A DNA stretch of 64,000 bases from positions 1 to 64,000 of the forward strand of contig NZ_BDAM01000007.1 of the NCBI RefSeq assembly GCF_001895045.1, in the 5' to 3' direction. Position numbers and translations under genes: made by a program. Positions within the stretch are counted from its first letter, which is position 1. Every line of letters begins with the position of its first letter. Source of the stretch: Rhodococcus coprophilus NBRC 100603 (GTDB lineage Bacteria; Actinomycetota; Actinomycetes; Mycobacteriales; Mycobacteriaceae). Of this stretch, positions 47,223 through 56,245 are shown piece by piece. The notes under the pieces were generated by a model. That model was given only the letters and a program-made list of their open reading frames with translations. It did no database searches and had not been told where the DNA came from.

Positions 47223-48044
47223 TCACGAAGGTGCACCCGCCGCAGCACGTTGGAGCAACCGCTCGGCGTGACGCAGCACCGGGGCGTCGACCATCTTGCC
47301 TTCGAAGTCGAACACGCCGCGCTGCGACTGTGCCGCGTCGAGTACCCGCCGTGCCCATGCTTCTTCGTCCGGCGTCGGGGCGTAGGCGCGGCGGATCACA
47401 TCGATCTGGCCCGGGTGGATCGCCACCTTGATGTCGAATCCGACCGCTACGGCGTCGAGCGATTCGTCGTGCAGGCCGTCGGTGTCCTTGATGTCCAGGT
47501 ACACCGAGTCGAGCGCCCACCGACCGTGTGCCTTCGCTGCGAGCAAGGTGACGGCGCGGGCGTGCTGCGCCACCCCCCGGTAGAGGCCGTCCGGCCCCCG
47601 GCTGGAGTTGCCACCCAATCCGGCGACGAGGTCCTCCGCGCCCCACATCATGCCGATGAGGTTTCCGGCCTTCGCGATGTCCGCGACCTCGAGCACACCG
47701 AGTGGAGACTCCACGAGAGCGACCACCTCGAGCGGTGCGAGCGATCGCACCTGATCGCCGCTCTCACACTTCGGCAGCATCACCCGCGTGTACGCGGTGC
47801 GGCTCAATGCCTCGAGGTCGGGTCCGTGATATTCGGTGCCGACCGGGTTGATCCGCACCACGGTGCGCTCGGGATCGAGCGGCGTGGCGACGAGCGCATC
47901 ACGGGCCGCCTGCTTGTCGGCAGGCGCGACGGCATCCTCGAGGTCGATGATCACCACGTCGGCGCGTGCAGCAGCCTTGGCGTAACGGTCGGGTCGGTCG
48001 GCAGGGCAGAACAGCCACGCCGGGCCGGGAAGTGTCCATGTCAT
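47223..48044 (-). CDS. CitE-type beta-hydroxyacyl-CoA lyase of the leucine cluster
   Basis: The 273-residue CitE-like TIM-barrel protein has the metal motif IIDLEDAV (32-39), Glu in ALVESPLG, WGAEDLVAGLGG, and the VAIHPGQIDVI motif. Gene order equals that of the Mycobacterium tuberculosis locus whose CitE homologue Rv2498c cleaves (R)-HMG-CoA in leucine breakdown and (S)-citramalyl-CoA in itaconate breakdown. The same activity is likely here: acetyl-CoA plus acetoacetate or pyruvate. It overlaps the MaoC gene by 4 bp. Confidence 0.85.
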   Translation of the reverse strand: MTWTLPGPAWLFCPADRPDRYAKAAARADVVIIDLEDAVAPADKQAARDALVATPLDPERTVVRINPVGTEYHGPDLEALSRTAYTRVMLPKCESGDQVRSLAPLEVVALVESPLGVLEVADIAKAGNLIGMMWGAEDLVAGLGGNSSRGPDGLYRGVAQHARAVTLLAAKAHGRWALDSVYLDIKDTDGLHDESLDAVAVGFDIKVAIHPGQIDVIRRAYAPTPDEEAWARRVLDAAQSQRGVFDFEGKMVDAPVLRHAERLLQRAAAGAPS

Positions 48045-48538
48045 GTCGTGGGCCTCTTCTGTACGAGGGTCTGGCGGACTGCGATCCCGACGACGTCACC
48101 GTGCTGGTTGCGCCCGGTGTGCTCGAGGGTGACGATGCCTTCGCCCGGCCGGCTCTTCGATTCGCGCTTGTCGAGGATTTTCGTCTCCACGTACAGCGTG
48201 TCGCCGTGGAACAACGGCTTCGGGAACGCGACTTCGGAGAACCCGAGGTTCGCGACGATCGTTCCCTGTGTCAGCTGCGCGACGGAGAGTCCGATCATGG
48301 TGGAGAGGGTGAACATCGAGTTCACCAGCCGCTCCCCGAAGGCAGTGCCGGCGGCGTACGCGGCGTCGAGGTGCAGTGCCTGCGTGTTCATGGTCTGGGT
48401 GGTGAACAGGACGTTGTCGGCCTCGGTGATGGTACGTCCGGGCCGATGTTCGTAGACCGCGCCGAGCTCGAATTCCTCGAACCACAGTCCCCGCTGGGTG
48501 ATTCGCTTCTCACCCTCCGCGGGTGCCGCCCCACTCAC
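48041..48538 (-). CDS. MaoC-family (R)-specific enoyl-CoA hydratase
   Basis: The 165-residue hot-dog-fold protein has FTTQTMNTQALHLDAAYA (catalytic Asp/His region) and VANLGFSEVAFPKPLFHGDTL. It hydrates enoyl-CoAs. The homologue at this position in M. tuberculosis (Rv2499c) acts on itaconyl-CoA-type substrates, and 3-methylglutaconyl-CoA would be the leucine intermediate. GTG at 48538 overlaps the dehydrogenase stop by 4 bp, and the stop overlaps the lyase start by 4 bp. Confidence 0.85.
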   Translation of the reverse strand: MSGAAPAEGEKRITQRGLWFEEFELGAVYEHRPGRTITEADNVLFTTQTMNTQALHLDAAYAAGTAFGERLVNSMFTLSTMIGLSVAQLTQGTIVANLGFSEVAFPKPLFHGDTLYVETKILDKRESKSRPGEGIVTLEHTGRNQHGDVVGIAVRQTLVQKRPTT

Positions 48539-49698
48539 AGGCCCAGCTCCCGTCCGACGAGCATGAGCTGCACTTCGGTGGTGCCCTCGCCGATTTCGAG
48601 GATCTTGCTGTCGCGGTAGTGCCGCGCGACGGCGTACTCGTTCATGAATCCGTAGCCACCGTGGATCTGGGTGGCGTCGCGGGCATTGTCCATGGCTGCC
48701 TCCGAGGCAACGAGTTTCGCGATGGCAGCCTGCTTCTTGAACGGCCGTCCGGCCAGCATCGCCGCTGCGGCATCGTAGTAGGCGGTGCGGGCGGTGTGGG
48801 CTCGCGCCTCCATGCGAGCGATCTTGAATGCGATCGCCTGATTGCTGCCGATCGGGCTGCCGAACGCCTCGCGCTCCTTGGCGTACTTGACCGACTCGTC
48901 GACACATCCCTGTGCGGCACCGGTCGAGAGCGCGGCGATCGCGATGCGGCCTTCGTCGAGGATCCGCAGGAAGTTGGCGTAACCGCGTCCGCGCTCACCG
49001 AGCAGGTTCTCCTCGGGCACGCGCACATCGGCGAACGTCAGCGGATGCGTGTCCGACGCGTTCCAGCCGACCTTGTTGTAGGCGGGCTCGGCGGTGAAAC
49101 CGGGGGTGGATGCCGGAACGAGGATCGTGGAGATCTCCTTCTTCCCGTTGTCCCGTACGCCGGTGACCGCGGTGACCGTCACGAGCGACGTGATGTCGGT
49201 ACCCGAGTTGGTGATGAACTGCTTGTTGCCGTTGATGACCCATTCGCCGCCGTCGAGCTTCGCGGTGGTCTTCGTTCCCCCGGCGTCGCTGCCCGCGCCG
49301 GGCTCGGTCAGCCCGAACGCGGCGAGATTTCGGCCCGAGGCGAGCTGGGGCAGCCACTCCTCCTTCTGGGCGTCGGTGCCGAAGCGGTAGATCGGCATCG
49401 CACCGAGGGACACACCGGCTTCGAGGGTGATCGCGACCGACTGGTCGACCTTGCCGAGTTCCTCGAGCGCAAGGCACAGAGCGAAGTAGTCGCCTCCCAT
49501 TCCGCCGTACTCCTCGGGGAAGGGAAGACCGAACAAGCCCATATCCGCCATGCCGGCGACGACCTCGTACGGGAACGTATGTGCGGCGTCGTGCTCGGCC
49601 GCGACCGGGGCGACGACGGTACGCGCGAAGTCGGCAACGGTCTTGCGCAGCTGCTCGTACTCGTCGGGAAGCCCGCCGGTTGCCAGGTATTCCGTCAT
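48535..49698 (-). CDS. Acyl-CoA dehydrogenase of the leucine cluster (isovaleryl-CoA candidate)
   Basis: The 387-residue FAD enzyme has [29 protein letters not shown] and IGEGTTEVQ with Glu at the standard catalytic position. It corresponds in gene order to FadE19 of M. tuberculosis. With methylcrotonyl-CoA carboxylase genes upstream, its substrate is probably isovaleryl-CoA, although the Glu position differs from that of human isovaleryl-CoA dehydrogenase, so another short branched acyl-CoA is possible. Confidence 0.88.
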   Translation of the reverse strand: MTEYLATGGLPDEYEQLRKTVADFARTVVAPVAAEHDAAHTFPYEVVAGMADMGLFGLPFPEEYGGMGGDYFALCLALEELGKVDQSVAITLEAGVSLGAMPIYRFGTDAQKEEWLPQLASGRNLAAFGLTEPGAGSDAGGTKTTAKLDGGEWVINGNKQFITNSGTDITSLVTVTAVTGVRDNGKKEISTILVPASTPGFTAEPAYNKVGWNASDTHPLTFADVRVPEENLLGERGRGYANFLRILDEGRIAIAALSTGAAQGCVDESVKYAKEREAFGSPIGSNQAIAFKIARMEARAHTARTAYYDAAAAMLAGRPFKKQAAIAKLVASEAAMDNARDATQIHGGYGFMNEYAVARHYRDSKILEIGEGTTEVQLMLVGRELGL

Positions 49699-51701
49699 TC
49701 CGTTGCCTCTTTCGTTTCGGCGTGCGGGGTGACCCGCGCGAGAAGTTGATCGACCTTGACCTGCTCACCCGCAGAGGCGAAGAGCTCCACGGTGCCGTCG
49801 ACCGGCGCGGTGAGCGAATGCTCCATCTTCATGGCTTCGACGACCACGATCGCCTGCCCGGCAGTCACCTCGGCCCCCGTTTCGACGGCGACGGCGATGA
49901 CTGCTCCCGGCATCGGGCTGGTGATGTCGGCGTCACCGGCGTGCGCGTCGTCCCCGCGGACACCGGCCTCTTCGACGTCTCGGACCGAGACACTGCCGTG
50001 GCCGTCGGCGAGCCAGATCGCGCCGTCGGACTCAGCGACCCGGAAGACGTGGCGACGGCCGTCGAGCACCACGGCGAGGACGGATCCGTCGAGGGTCGCG
50101 GACAGTGAACTACGTTCGCCGTCTTCGATACTCGCGGAGCCTTCGGCCGGGGTTCCGGTCAGGCGCACGTGCATGGTGCGGTCGCCGGAGGTGAACCGGA
50201 AACTGGTGGGCAGGTGGGCGCCGACACGCCAGCCGTCCGGCACCGCCCACGGGTCGCAGTTCGAGCCGGGCCAGCGCTGCAACCAGCGGTACGCGGCAGC
50301 GGCAACGAGAGCGGCGTCGGACGTCCCCGTCGCGACGTAGTCCTCGAGGCGCCGGTCGAGCAGTCCCGTGTCGAGTGCACCGGCGACGACCTCGTCGTCG
50401 GCGAGGAGGAAGCGCACGAAGTCGACGTTGGTGACCACGCCGAGAACGGCGGTGTCGGCGAGTGCCCGGTCGAGGCGGCGGAGGGCACCGGCCCGGTCGC
50501 CGGCGTGGGCGATGACCTTGGCGAGCATGGGGTCGTAGTCGCTGCCCACGATCGTGCCGGCCTGCACGCCGGAGTCGACGCGCACTCCCGGGCCGGAGGG
50601 CTCGACGACGTCGGCGACGTGCCCGCCGGTGGGCAGGAAGCCGCGGGCCGGATCCTCGGCGTAGATGCGCGCCTCGATGGCGTGGCCGGTGAGGGTGATG
50701 TCGTCCTGACGGAAGCCCAGCGGCTCGCCGGCGGCGATACGGACCTGCCACTCGACGAGGTCGAGGCCGGTCACCATTTCCGTGACCGGGTGCTCCACCT
50801 GCAGGCGGGTGTTCATCTCCATGAAGAAGAACTCGTCGGGCCGGTCCGCGGAGACGATGAATTCGACGGTGCCGGCGCCGGTGTAGTCCACGCTGCGGGC
50901 GGTGTTGCACGCGGCTTCGCCGATACGCGCGCGTGTCTGAGCGTCGAGAAGGGGCGACGGGGCCTCTTCGACGACCTTCTGGTGGCGGCGTTGCAGGCTG
51001 CATTCGCGCTCGCCGAGGTGGACGACGTTGCCGTGCATGTCGGCGAGGATCTGCACCTCGATGTGGCGTGGCCGCTGGACGAACCGCTCGAGGAACAGGG
51101 TGTCGTCGCCGAACGACGATGCCGCCTCACGTCGCGCGGACACCAGTGCGGCCGGCAGATCGGACGGATCGGTGACCAGGCGCATGCCCTTACCGCCGCC
51201 ACCGGCGGACGGTTTGACCAGTACGGGAAAGCCGACTTCCTCGGCGCCCGCGATGAGGTCCGCGTCGGTCAGTCCCGGCCGGGAGATGCCCGGTACGACG
51301 GGGACTCCGAATTCCGACACCGCGCTCTTCGCGGTGATCTTGTCACCCATCGTCTCGATGGCATGCGCAGACGGGCCGAGGAACGCGATACCCGCGGTGG
51401 CGCACGCAGCAGCGAAAGCCGCGTTCTCCGAAAGGAACCCGTATCCGGGATGAATGGCCTGCGCGCCGGTCGCGACTGCCGCGTCGATGACCTTGTCGAT
51501 CGCGAGGTAGCTCTCGCGTGCCGCCGCAGGACCGAGCAGAACCGCGGTGTCGGCCTCACGCACGTGCCGCGCGTTGCGGTCGGCTTCGCTGAAGACCGCG
51601 ACGGAGCGCAGTCCCATATCCTTCAGGGTCCGGATGACCCGCACGGCGATCTCACCGCGGTTGGCTACCAGAACCGTATCGATCCGATTCGTATCGCTCA
51701 T
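49695..51701 (-). CDS. accA1: Biotin-dependent acyl-CoA carboxylase alpha subunit
   Basis: The 668-residue protein has a biotin carboxylase domain (about 8-450: [28 protein letters not shown] loop, [14 protein letters not shown] active site), a linker, and a C-terminal biotinyl domain with VEAMKMEH (Lys near 625 carries biotin). AccA1 with AccD1 acts as 3-methylcrotonyl-CoA carboxylase in mycobacteria; the same is likely here. ATG at 51701 trims a longer frame that runs into accD1. It overlaps the dehydrogenase gene by 4 bp. Confidence 0.93.
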   Translation of the reverse strand: MSDTNRIDTVLVANRGEIAVRVIRTLKDMGLRSVAVFSEADRNARHVREADTAVLLGPAAARESYLAIDKVIDAAVATGAQAIHPGYGFLSENAAFAAACATAGIAFLGPSAHAIETMGDKITAKSAVSEFGVPVVPGISRPGLTDADLIAGAEEVGFPVLVKPSAGGGGKGMRLVTDPSDLPAALVSARREAASSFGDDTLFLERFVQRPRHIEVQILADMHGNVVHLGERECSLQRRHQKVVEEAPSPLLDAQTRARIGEAACNTARSVDYTGAGTVEFIVSADRPDEFFFMEMNTRLQVEHPVTEMVTGLDLVEWQVRIAAGEPLGFRQDDITLTGHAIEARIYAEDPARGFLPTGGHVADVVEPSGPGVRVDSGVQAGTIVGSDYDPMLAKVIAHAGDRAGALRRLDRALADTAVLGVVTNVDFVRFLLADDEVVAGALDTGLLDRRLEDYVATGTSDAALVAAAAYRWLQRWPGSNCDPWAVPDGWRVGAHLPTSFRFTSGDRTMHVRLTGTPAEGSASIEDGERSSLSATLDGSVLAVVLDGRRHVFRVAESDGAIWLADGHGSVSVRDVEEAGVRGDDAHAGDADITSPMPGAVIAVAVETGAEVTAGQAIVVVEAMKMEHSLTAPVDGTVELFASAGEQVKVDQLLARVTPHAETKEATE

Positions 51702-51706
51702 GTCAC

Positions 51707-53323
51707 TCACATCCGGAAGACGCCGTAGGAGACCGGCTCGAGGGGCGCGTTGGCGCACACCGAAAGTGCCAGTCCGAGAACTTTTCTGGTATCGACAGGA
51801 TCGATGATTCCGTCGTCCCAGAGCCGAGCCGTCGAGTAGTAGGGATTGCCCTGCGCCTCGTACTGCGCGCGGATCGGGGCTTTGAACTCGTCTTCCTGCT
51901 CGGCGGTCCACGGGTTGCCCGAGGCGTCCAGCTGGTCGGATCGGACGGTCGCGAGGACCGACGCGGCCTGCTCGCCACCCATCACGGAGATGCGCGCGTT
52001 GGGCCACATCCACAGGAATCGCGGCGAATACGCCCGCCCACACATCGAGTAGTTTCCGGCGCCGTAGGACCCGCCGATCACCACGGTCAATTTCGGGACG
52101 CGGGCGCACGCAACGGCGGTGACCATCTTGGCGCCGTGCTTGGCGATGCCACCGGCCTCGTAGTCGCGGCCGACCATGAAGCCGGAAATATTCTGGAGGA
52201 ACAGCAACGGGATCGAGCGCTTGTCGCACAGTTCGATGAAATGTGCTCCCTTGACTGCGGATTCGCCGAAGAGCACGCCGTTGTTCGCGACGATGCCCAC
52301 CGGGTGTCCGTGGATGCGAGCGAACCCGGTCACGAGGGTCTTGCCGTATTCCGCCTTGAATTCGTGGAAGCTGCTGGATCCAGGGCCGGCGCCGGCGCCG
52401 TCGACGATGCGGGCGATGACCTCGTGCACGTCGTAGGGGATGCGCGAGTCGGTGGGGACCACGTCGTACAGGGTCTCCGGGGACTTCTCGGGTTCGACGG
52501 CGGGCTCGACGTCCCACGGCCGTTCCGTGCGAGGTCCGAAGGTGGAGACGATGTTGCGCACGATGCGCAGGGCGTCGCGGTCGTCGTCGGCGAGATGGTC
52601 GGTCACGCCGGAGACCTTGGAGTGCAGGTCGCCGCCGCCGAGTTCCTCCGCGGTGACCACCTCACCGGTCGCGGCCTTCACCAGCGGCGGGCCACCGAGG
52701 AAGATGGTGCCCTGGTTACGGACGATGACGGCCTCGTCACTCATCGCGGGCACGTAGGCGCCGCCGGCGGTGCACGATCCGAGCACCGCGGCGATCTGCG
52801 GAATGCCCTTGGCGCTCATCGTCGCCTGGTTGTAGAAGATGCGGCCGAAGTGCTCGCGGTCCGGGAAGACCTCGTCCTGCCGGGGAAGGAACGCGCCGCC
52901 GGAGTCGACGAGGTAGAGGCAGGGAAGGTTGTTCTGCAAGGCCACCTCTTGCGCCCGCAGGTGCTTCTTCACCGTGACGGGGTAGTACGTGCCGCCCTTG
53001 ACGGTCGCATCGTTGGCGACGATCACGCATTCGCGCCCGGCCACCCGGCCGATACCGGTGATGATGCCGGCACCGGGGCACTCGTCGTCGTACATGCCGG
53101 CGGCGGCGAGCGGCGAAAGCTCCAAGAAGGGGCTTCCGGTGTCGAGGAGACCGTCGACGCGGTCGCGGGGAAGCAGTTTGCCGCGGGAGACATGCCGCTC
53201 ACGGGATTTTTCGTTGCCGCCGAGCGCTGCCGCGGCAAGCCTGTCGCGGAGCTCTCCGACCAGTTGTTCGTGCTGGTCGCGGCTGGTTGTCGAGATCGCC
53301 TGGGCGGTCGTCACGGACACCAT
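51707..53323 (-). CDS. accD1: Acyl-CoA carboxylase carboxyltransferase (beta) subunit
   Basis: The 538-residue carboxyltransferase has duplicated crotonase-fold domains, with [16 protein letters not shown] in the N half and [34 protein letters not shown] in the C half, the pattern of methylcrotonyl-CoA carboxylase beta subunits. It transfers carboxyl from biotin to the acyl-CoA. The start could be ATG 53323 or GTG 53320/53314; GAGGA lies nearest in spacing to the last. It is the first gene of the minus-strand operon and divergent from tetR. Confidence 0.93.
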   Translation of the reverse strand: MVSVTTAQAISTTSRDQHEQLVGELRDRLAAAALGGNEKSRERHVSRGKLLPRDRVDGLLDTGSPFLELSPLAAAGMYDDECPGAGIITGIGRVAGRECVIVANDATVKGGTYYPVTVKKHLRAQEVALQNNLPCLYLVDSGGAFLPRQDEVFPDREHFGRIFYNQATMSAKGIPQIAAVLGSCTAGGAYVPAMSDEAVIVRNQGTIFLGGPPLVKAATGEVVTAEELGGGDLHSKVSGVTDHLADDDRDALRIVRNIVSTFGPRTERPWDVEPAVEPEKSPETLYDVVPTDSRIPYDVHEVIARIVDGAGAGPGSSSFHEFKAEYGKTLVTGFARIHGHPVGIVANNGVLFGESAVKGAHFIELCDKRSIPLLFLQNISGFMVGRDYEAGGIAKHGAKMVTAVACARVPKLTVVIGGSYGAGNYSMCGRAYSPRFLWMWPNARISVMGGEQAASVLATVRSDQLDASGNPWTAEQEDEFKAPIRAQYEAQGNPYYSTARLWDDGIIDPVDTRKVLGLALSVCANAPLEPVSYGVFRM

Positions 53324-53324
53324 C

Positions 53325-53383
53325 CTCGGTTGATTGAACTAATCGCCATTAACTGAAATCTAGGTTAGTTATGATTAACCGAG
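53325..53383. promoter_or_regulatory. Paired operator-like repeats in the accD1/tetR divergent promoter
   Basis: CTCGGTTGATTGAACTAA (53325-53342) recurs inverted at 53363-53383, whose complement reads CTCGGTTAATCATAACTAACC; the two align at most positions with a short gap. The second copy is itself a dyad, GGTTA-N8-TAACC (53363-53380). The first overlaps the accD1 start region. These are probably TetR sites. Confidence 0.5.
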
Positions 53384-53417
53384 TTGTCCAGATCACAGAC
53401 GAGTGGAGTTTTCCCGC

Positions 53418-54077
53418 ATGCAAGAGCCGGCCGAAGCGGCACCACCCGCGACGACGCGGCGCAGTCGCGCCAAAGCCGAGCGTCGTGCCCAACTGCTTCG
53501 TTCCGCCGCCCGGCTGATCGCCGAGCGCGGATTCGCCGGGGTCCGACTCGAGGATCTGGGTGCGGCGGTAGGTATCAGCGGCCCCGCCGTCTACCGGCAC
53601 TTCCCCAACAAGGACGCCCTGCTCGTCGAACTCCTGGTCGACATCAGCCGGCGGCTGCTCGCCGGCGGCACCGCGGTCGTCGCCCACACCACCGACCCGC
53701 GTGACACGCTCGAGAGACTCGTCGACTTCCACCTCGACTTCGCCCTCGGCGACCCCGACCTCATCCGCGTCCAGGACCGCGAACTCCATTCGCTGCCCGA
53801 CGACGCTCGGCGCGAAGTACGGCTCACCCAGCGGCGGTACGTCGAGATCTGGGTCGGGATCCTGTGCCGCATCACCCCGGATCTGGCCGAGTCCGACGCG
53901 CGCACGATGGCCCACGCGACATTCGGACTGATCAACTCCACCCCCCACAGCGCCGACCCGCGCTCACCCGAAGGCACCCGCGCCGTCCTTCGACTGATGG
54001 CCCTGTCGGCACTTGCCGCGGCCCCCCAACTGCAACCGGCGAACAACCGACCGACGACCAGCACAGAGGACAGATGA
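53418..54077 (+). CDS. TetR-family regulator of the leucine cluster
   Basis: The 219-residue regulator has an N-terminal TetR HTH (about 20-70: GVRLEDLGAAVGISGPAVYRHFPNKDALL) and a helical ligand-binding C-terminal domain of the type often annotated SACE_7040. ATG at 53418 follows GGAG by 9 nt; GTG 53403 is an alternative. It corresponds in position to Rv2506 of M. tuberculosis, next to accD1. It overlaps the thioesterase gene by 4 bp. Confidence 0.9.
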   Translation: MQEPAEAAPPATTRRSRAKAERRAQLLRSAARLIAERGFAGVRLEDLGAAVGISGPAVYRHFPNKDALLVELLVDISRRLLAGGTAVVAHTTDPRDTLERLVDFHLDFALGDPDLIRVQDRELHSLPDDARREVRLTQRRYVEIWVGILCRITPDLAESDARTMAHATFGLINSTPHSADPRSPEGTRAVLRLMALSALAAAPQLQPANNRPTTSTEDR

Positions 54078-54859
54078 GCTACTTCGAACGACTCGGGCCG
54101 GCCTCGTATCGCGCGACCCCGCGTGCCGGCGGCGCATGGGAAGAGACCGAGCAGCACATCGCACCCGCACTCGGGCTTCTCGCCCACGTCATCGAGTGCG
54201 ACCGCGACGCTCGCCGCGACGACGCACTGGTGATCGGCCGCCTGTCGTACGACATCCTGGGAACGGTTCCGGTCGATGTGGTCGATGTGACGGTGGACGT
54301 ACTGCGCCCTGGCCGCACCATCGAACTGGTGGAAGCGACGTTGACCTACGCGGGGCGGGCAGTGGTGCGGGCACGCGCCTGGCTGATGCAGCCCCAGCCC
54401 ACCGCCGAGATCCAGGGGACGACGTTGCCCCGCATCGCCGCACCCGACCGGTGCGCTCCGTGGGACCCCACGACGATCTGGCCCGGCGGCTTCATCGAAT
54501 CGGTGGAGGTCCGCCGCAACCAGAAGGAGCCGGGGCGGGCGTCGTTCTGGGTTCGGACGCCGGTCCCGCTCGTCGACGGTGAGAAGGTGAGCCCGCTCGC
54601 GGCCGCGGCAGGGTTGTTCGACATCGCCAACGGCATGACCGTGCGGGCAGATCCGCGGGAGGTGGCATTTCCCAATCTCGACCTCACCGTCCATCTGTTC
54701 GCCGAACCCCGCGGCGACTGGATCGGTTTCGACACCTCGGTCTCGTTCGGCGGCGACGGGGTCGGTCTGACGAGCACCGTGCTCCACGACACGTCCGGAC
54801 CGATCGGCACGATGTCGCAGATCCTCACCGTCCGTCCCGGCGCGCCGAAGGCCACGTAA
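54074..54859 (+). CDS. Thioesterase-family (double hot-dog) protein
   Basis: The 261-residue protein resembles the TesB-like acyl-CoA thioesterase family: VIGRLSYDILGTVPVDVVDVTVDVLRPGRTIELVEATL in the N half and VSPLAAAAGLFDIANGM with DLTVHLFAEPRGDWIGFDT in the C half. Two hot-dog domains in tandem match the length. It hydrolyses acyl-CoAs, perhaps relieving CoA trapped in leucine intermediates. It is translationally coupled to tetR, so it is probably part of the same regulon. Confidence 0.82.
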   Translation: MSYFERLGPASYRATPRAGGAWEETEQHIAPALGLLAHVIECDRDARRDDALVIGRLSYDILGTVPVDVVDVTVDVLRPGRTIELVEATLTYAGRAVVRARAWLMQPQPTAEIQGTTLPRIAAPDRCAPWDPTTIWPGGFIESVEVRRNQKEPGRASFWVRTPVPLVDGEKVSPLAAAAGLFDIANGMTVRADPREVAFPNLDLTVHLFAEPRGDWIGFDTSVSFGGDGVGLTSTVLHDTSGPIGTMSQILTVRPGAPKAT

Positions 54860-54967
54860 CGCAGTCGTTACCCGGAGTAATCAATCGGTTGACGCGAGAG
54901 CACTACCGTCTGCCCCCTGAGCACGTATACAAGGGTGAATACACCCCGAGCAGACACGGGAGATCGG

Positions 54968-56245
54968 ATGGCAGACGGACGCGAGCGGTTGCTCGACTCG
55001 CTCGATGTCGCGTTGGGTGCCGTCGATGCCCGGTACGCCGCGGCCTATCCCGGACTCCGCGCGGAACGGCAACCCGTACATACCGTCTACGTTCCCGTCG
55101 ATCGATACGACGCCGACACGGTTCGTTCGTGGGGTGCGCAGGCGCAGGACACGTTCTCCCGATATGTCTCCGGAGCGGAAGACCTCGCCGACATCGTCGG
55201 CATCGAACCCACCCTCGCCCGCGAGGTTCTGCCGCTCGTGGAGGCGAAACTCGCCGCAGAGCCGATCGAGGATCTGCGGATCGACTTCGAAGACGGGTTC
55301 CCGCAAGCCGGCATCGCACCCGGCGGACGTGACGCCGACGAAGACGCCCACCTCGTGCGGGCGGCTCGAGCGTTACGGGCCACCCCGAACCCGACGCCGT
55401 TCTCGGGCATCCGCGTGAAGTGCCTCGAACCCGCAGTTCGGGCACGCGCAGTACGCACCATGGACATGTTCCTCGCCGAGATCGCCGACAACGGCTCTCT
55501 CCCTGCGGGATTCGTCGTCACTCTGCCCAAGGTGACAGCATCCGAACAGGTCGCCGCCATGGTCACCGTGTGCGAATACCTCGAGAGCAACCACGGACTC
55601 ACGACACCGCTGCGTTTCGAAATCCAGATCGAGACACCCCAGTCCGTCTGTGGACCCGACGGGACCGCGCAGGTCGCGTCGATGATCCACGCCGCACAGG
55701 GCCGCTGCTCGGGTCTGCACTACGGAACCTACGACTATTCGGCGGCGTGCGGTATCGCGGCCGAATACCAGGCGATGGACCATCCGGTCGCGGACCACGC
55801 GAAGGCGACCATGCAGGTCGCCGCGGCGGGCACCGGCGTGCTGCTCTCGGACGGTTCGACCAACCGACTCCCGGTCGGCGCGGCGGACGAGATCCGCGCT
55901 GCCTGGTCACTGCACGCCAGGCTCGTCGACCGGTCCTTGCGCCGCGGTTTCTACCAGGGCTGGGACCTGCACCCCGCCCAGTTACCGACCCGCTATGCGG
56001 CGACATTCGCCTTCTACCGTCGTTCGTTCGAGTCCGCCGCCGCACGGATCTCGACGTATCTCGCGCGTACCGAGGGCGGGTTCCTCGACGAACCCGCAAC
56101 CGTGCGGGCACTCGCGTCGTTCCTGCATCGCGGGCTCGAATGCGGAGCCCTCACCGACTCCGAGGTCCGCGAGCGCGCGGGCGTCACGCCCGGCCGACTG
56201 GGTGAGTTGGCAGGATTCACCCGTCAGGAAGGACATTTCGAGTGA
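54968..56245 (+). CDS. DUF6986 CitE/malate-synthase-like protein of the ureide operon
   Basis: The 425-residue TIM-barrel protein has the DLRIDFEDGF motif (103-111, acidic metal site), RFEIQIETPQSV with Glu candidates, GLHYGTYDYSAACGI, and QGWDLHPAQLPTRY, the pattern of the CitE/malate synthase superfamily. ATG at 54968 has GGGAGA upstream. It overlaps allB by 4 bp. Since allantoin breakdown ends in glyoxylate, condensation of glyoxylate with an acyl-CoA is an attractive guess; the activity is unproven. Confidence 0.82.
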   Translation: MADGRERLLDSLDVALGAVDARYAAAYPGLRAERQPVHTVYVPVDRYDADTVRSWGAQAQDTFSRYVSGAEDLADIVGIEPTLAREVLPLVEAKLAAEPIEDLRIDFEDGFPQAGIAPGGRDADEDAHLVRAARALRATPNPTPFSGIRVKCLEPAVRARAVRTMDMFLAEIADNGSLPAGFVVTLPKVTASEQVAAMVTVCEYLESNHGLTTPLRFEIQIETPQSVCGPDGTAQVASMIHAAQGRCSGLHYGTYDYSAACGIAAEYQAMDHPVADHAKATMQVAAAGTGVLLSDGSTNRLPVGAADEIRAAWSLHARLVDRSLRRGFYQGWDLHPAQLPTRYAATFAFYRRSFESAAARISTYLARTEGGFLDEPATVRALASFLHRGLECGALTDSEVRERAGVTPGRLGELAGFTRQEGHFE

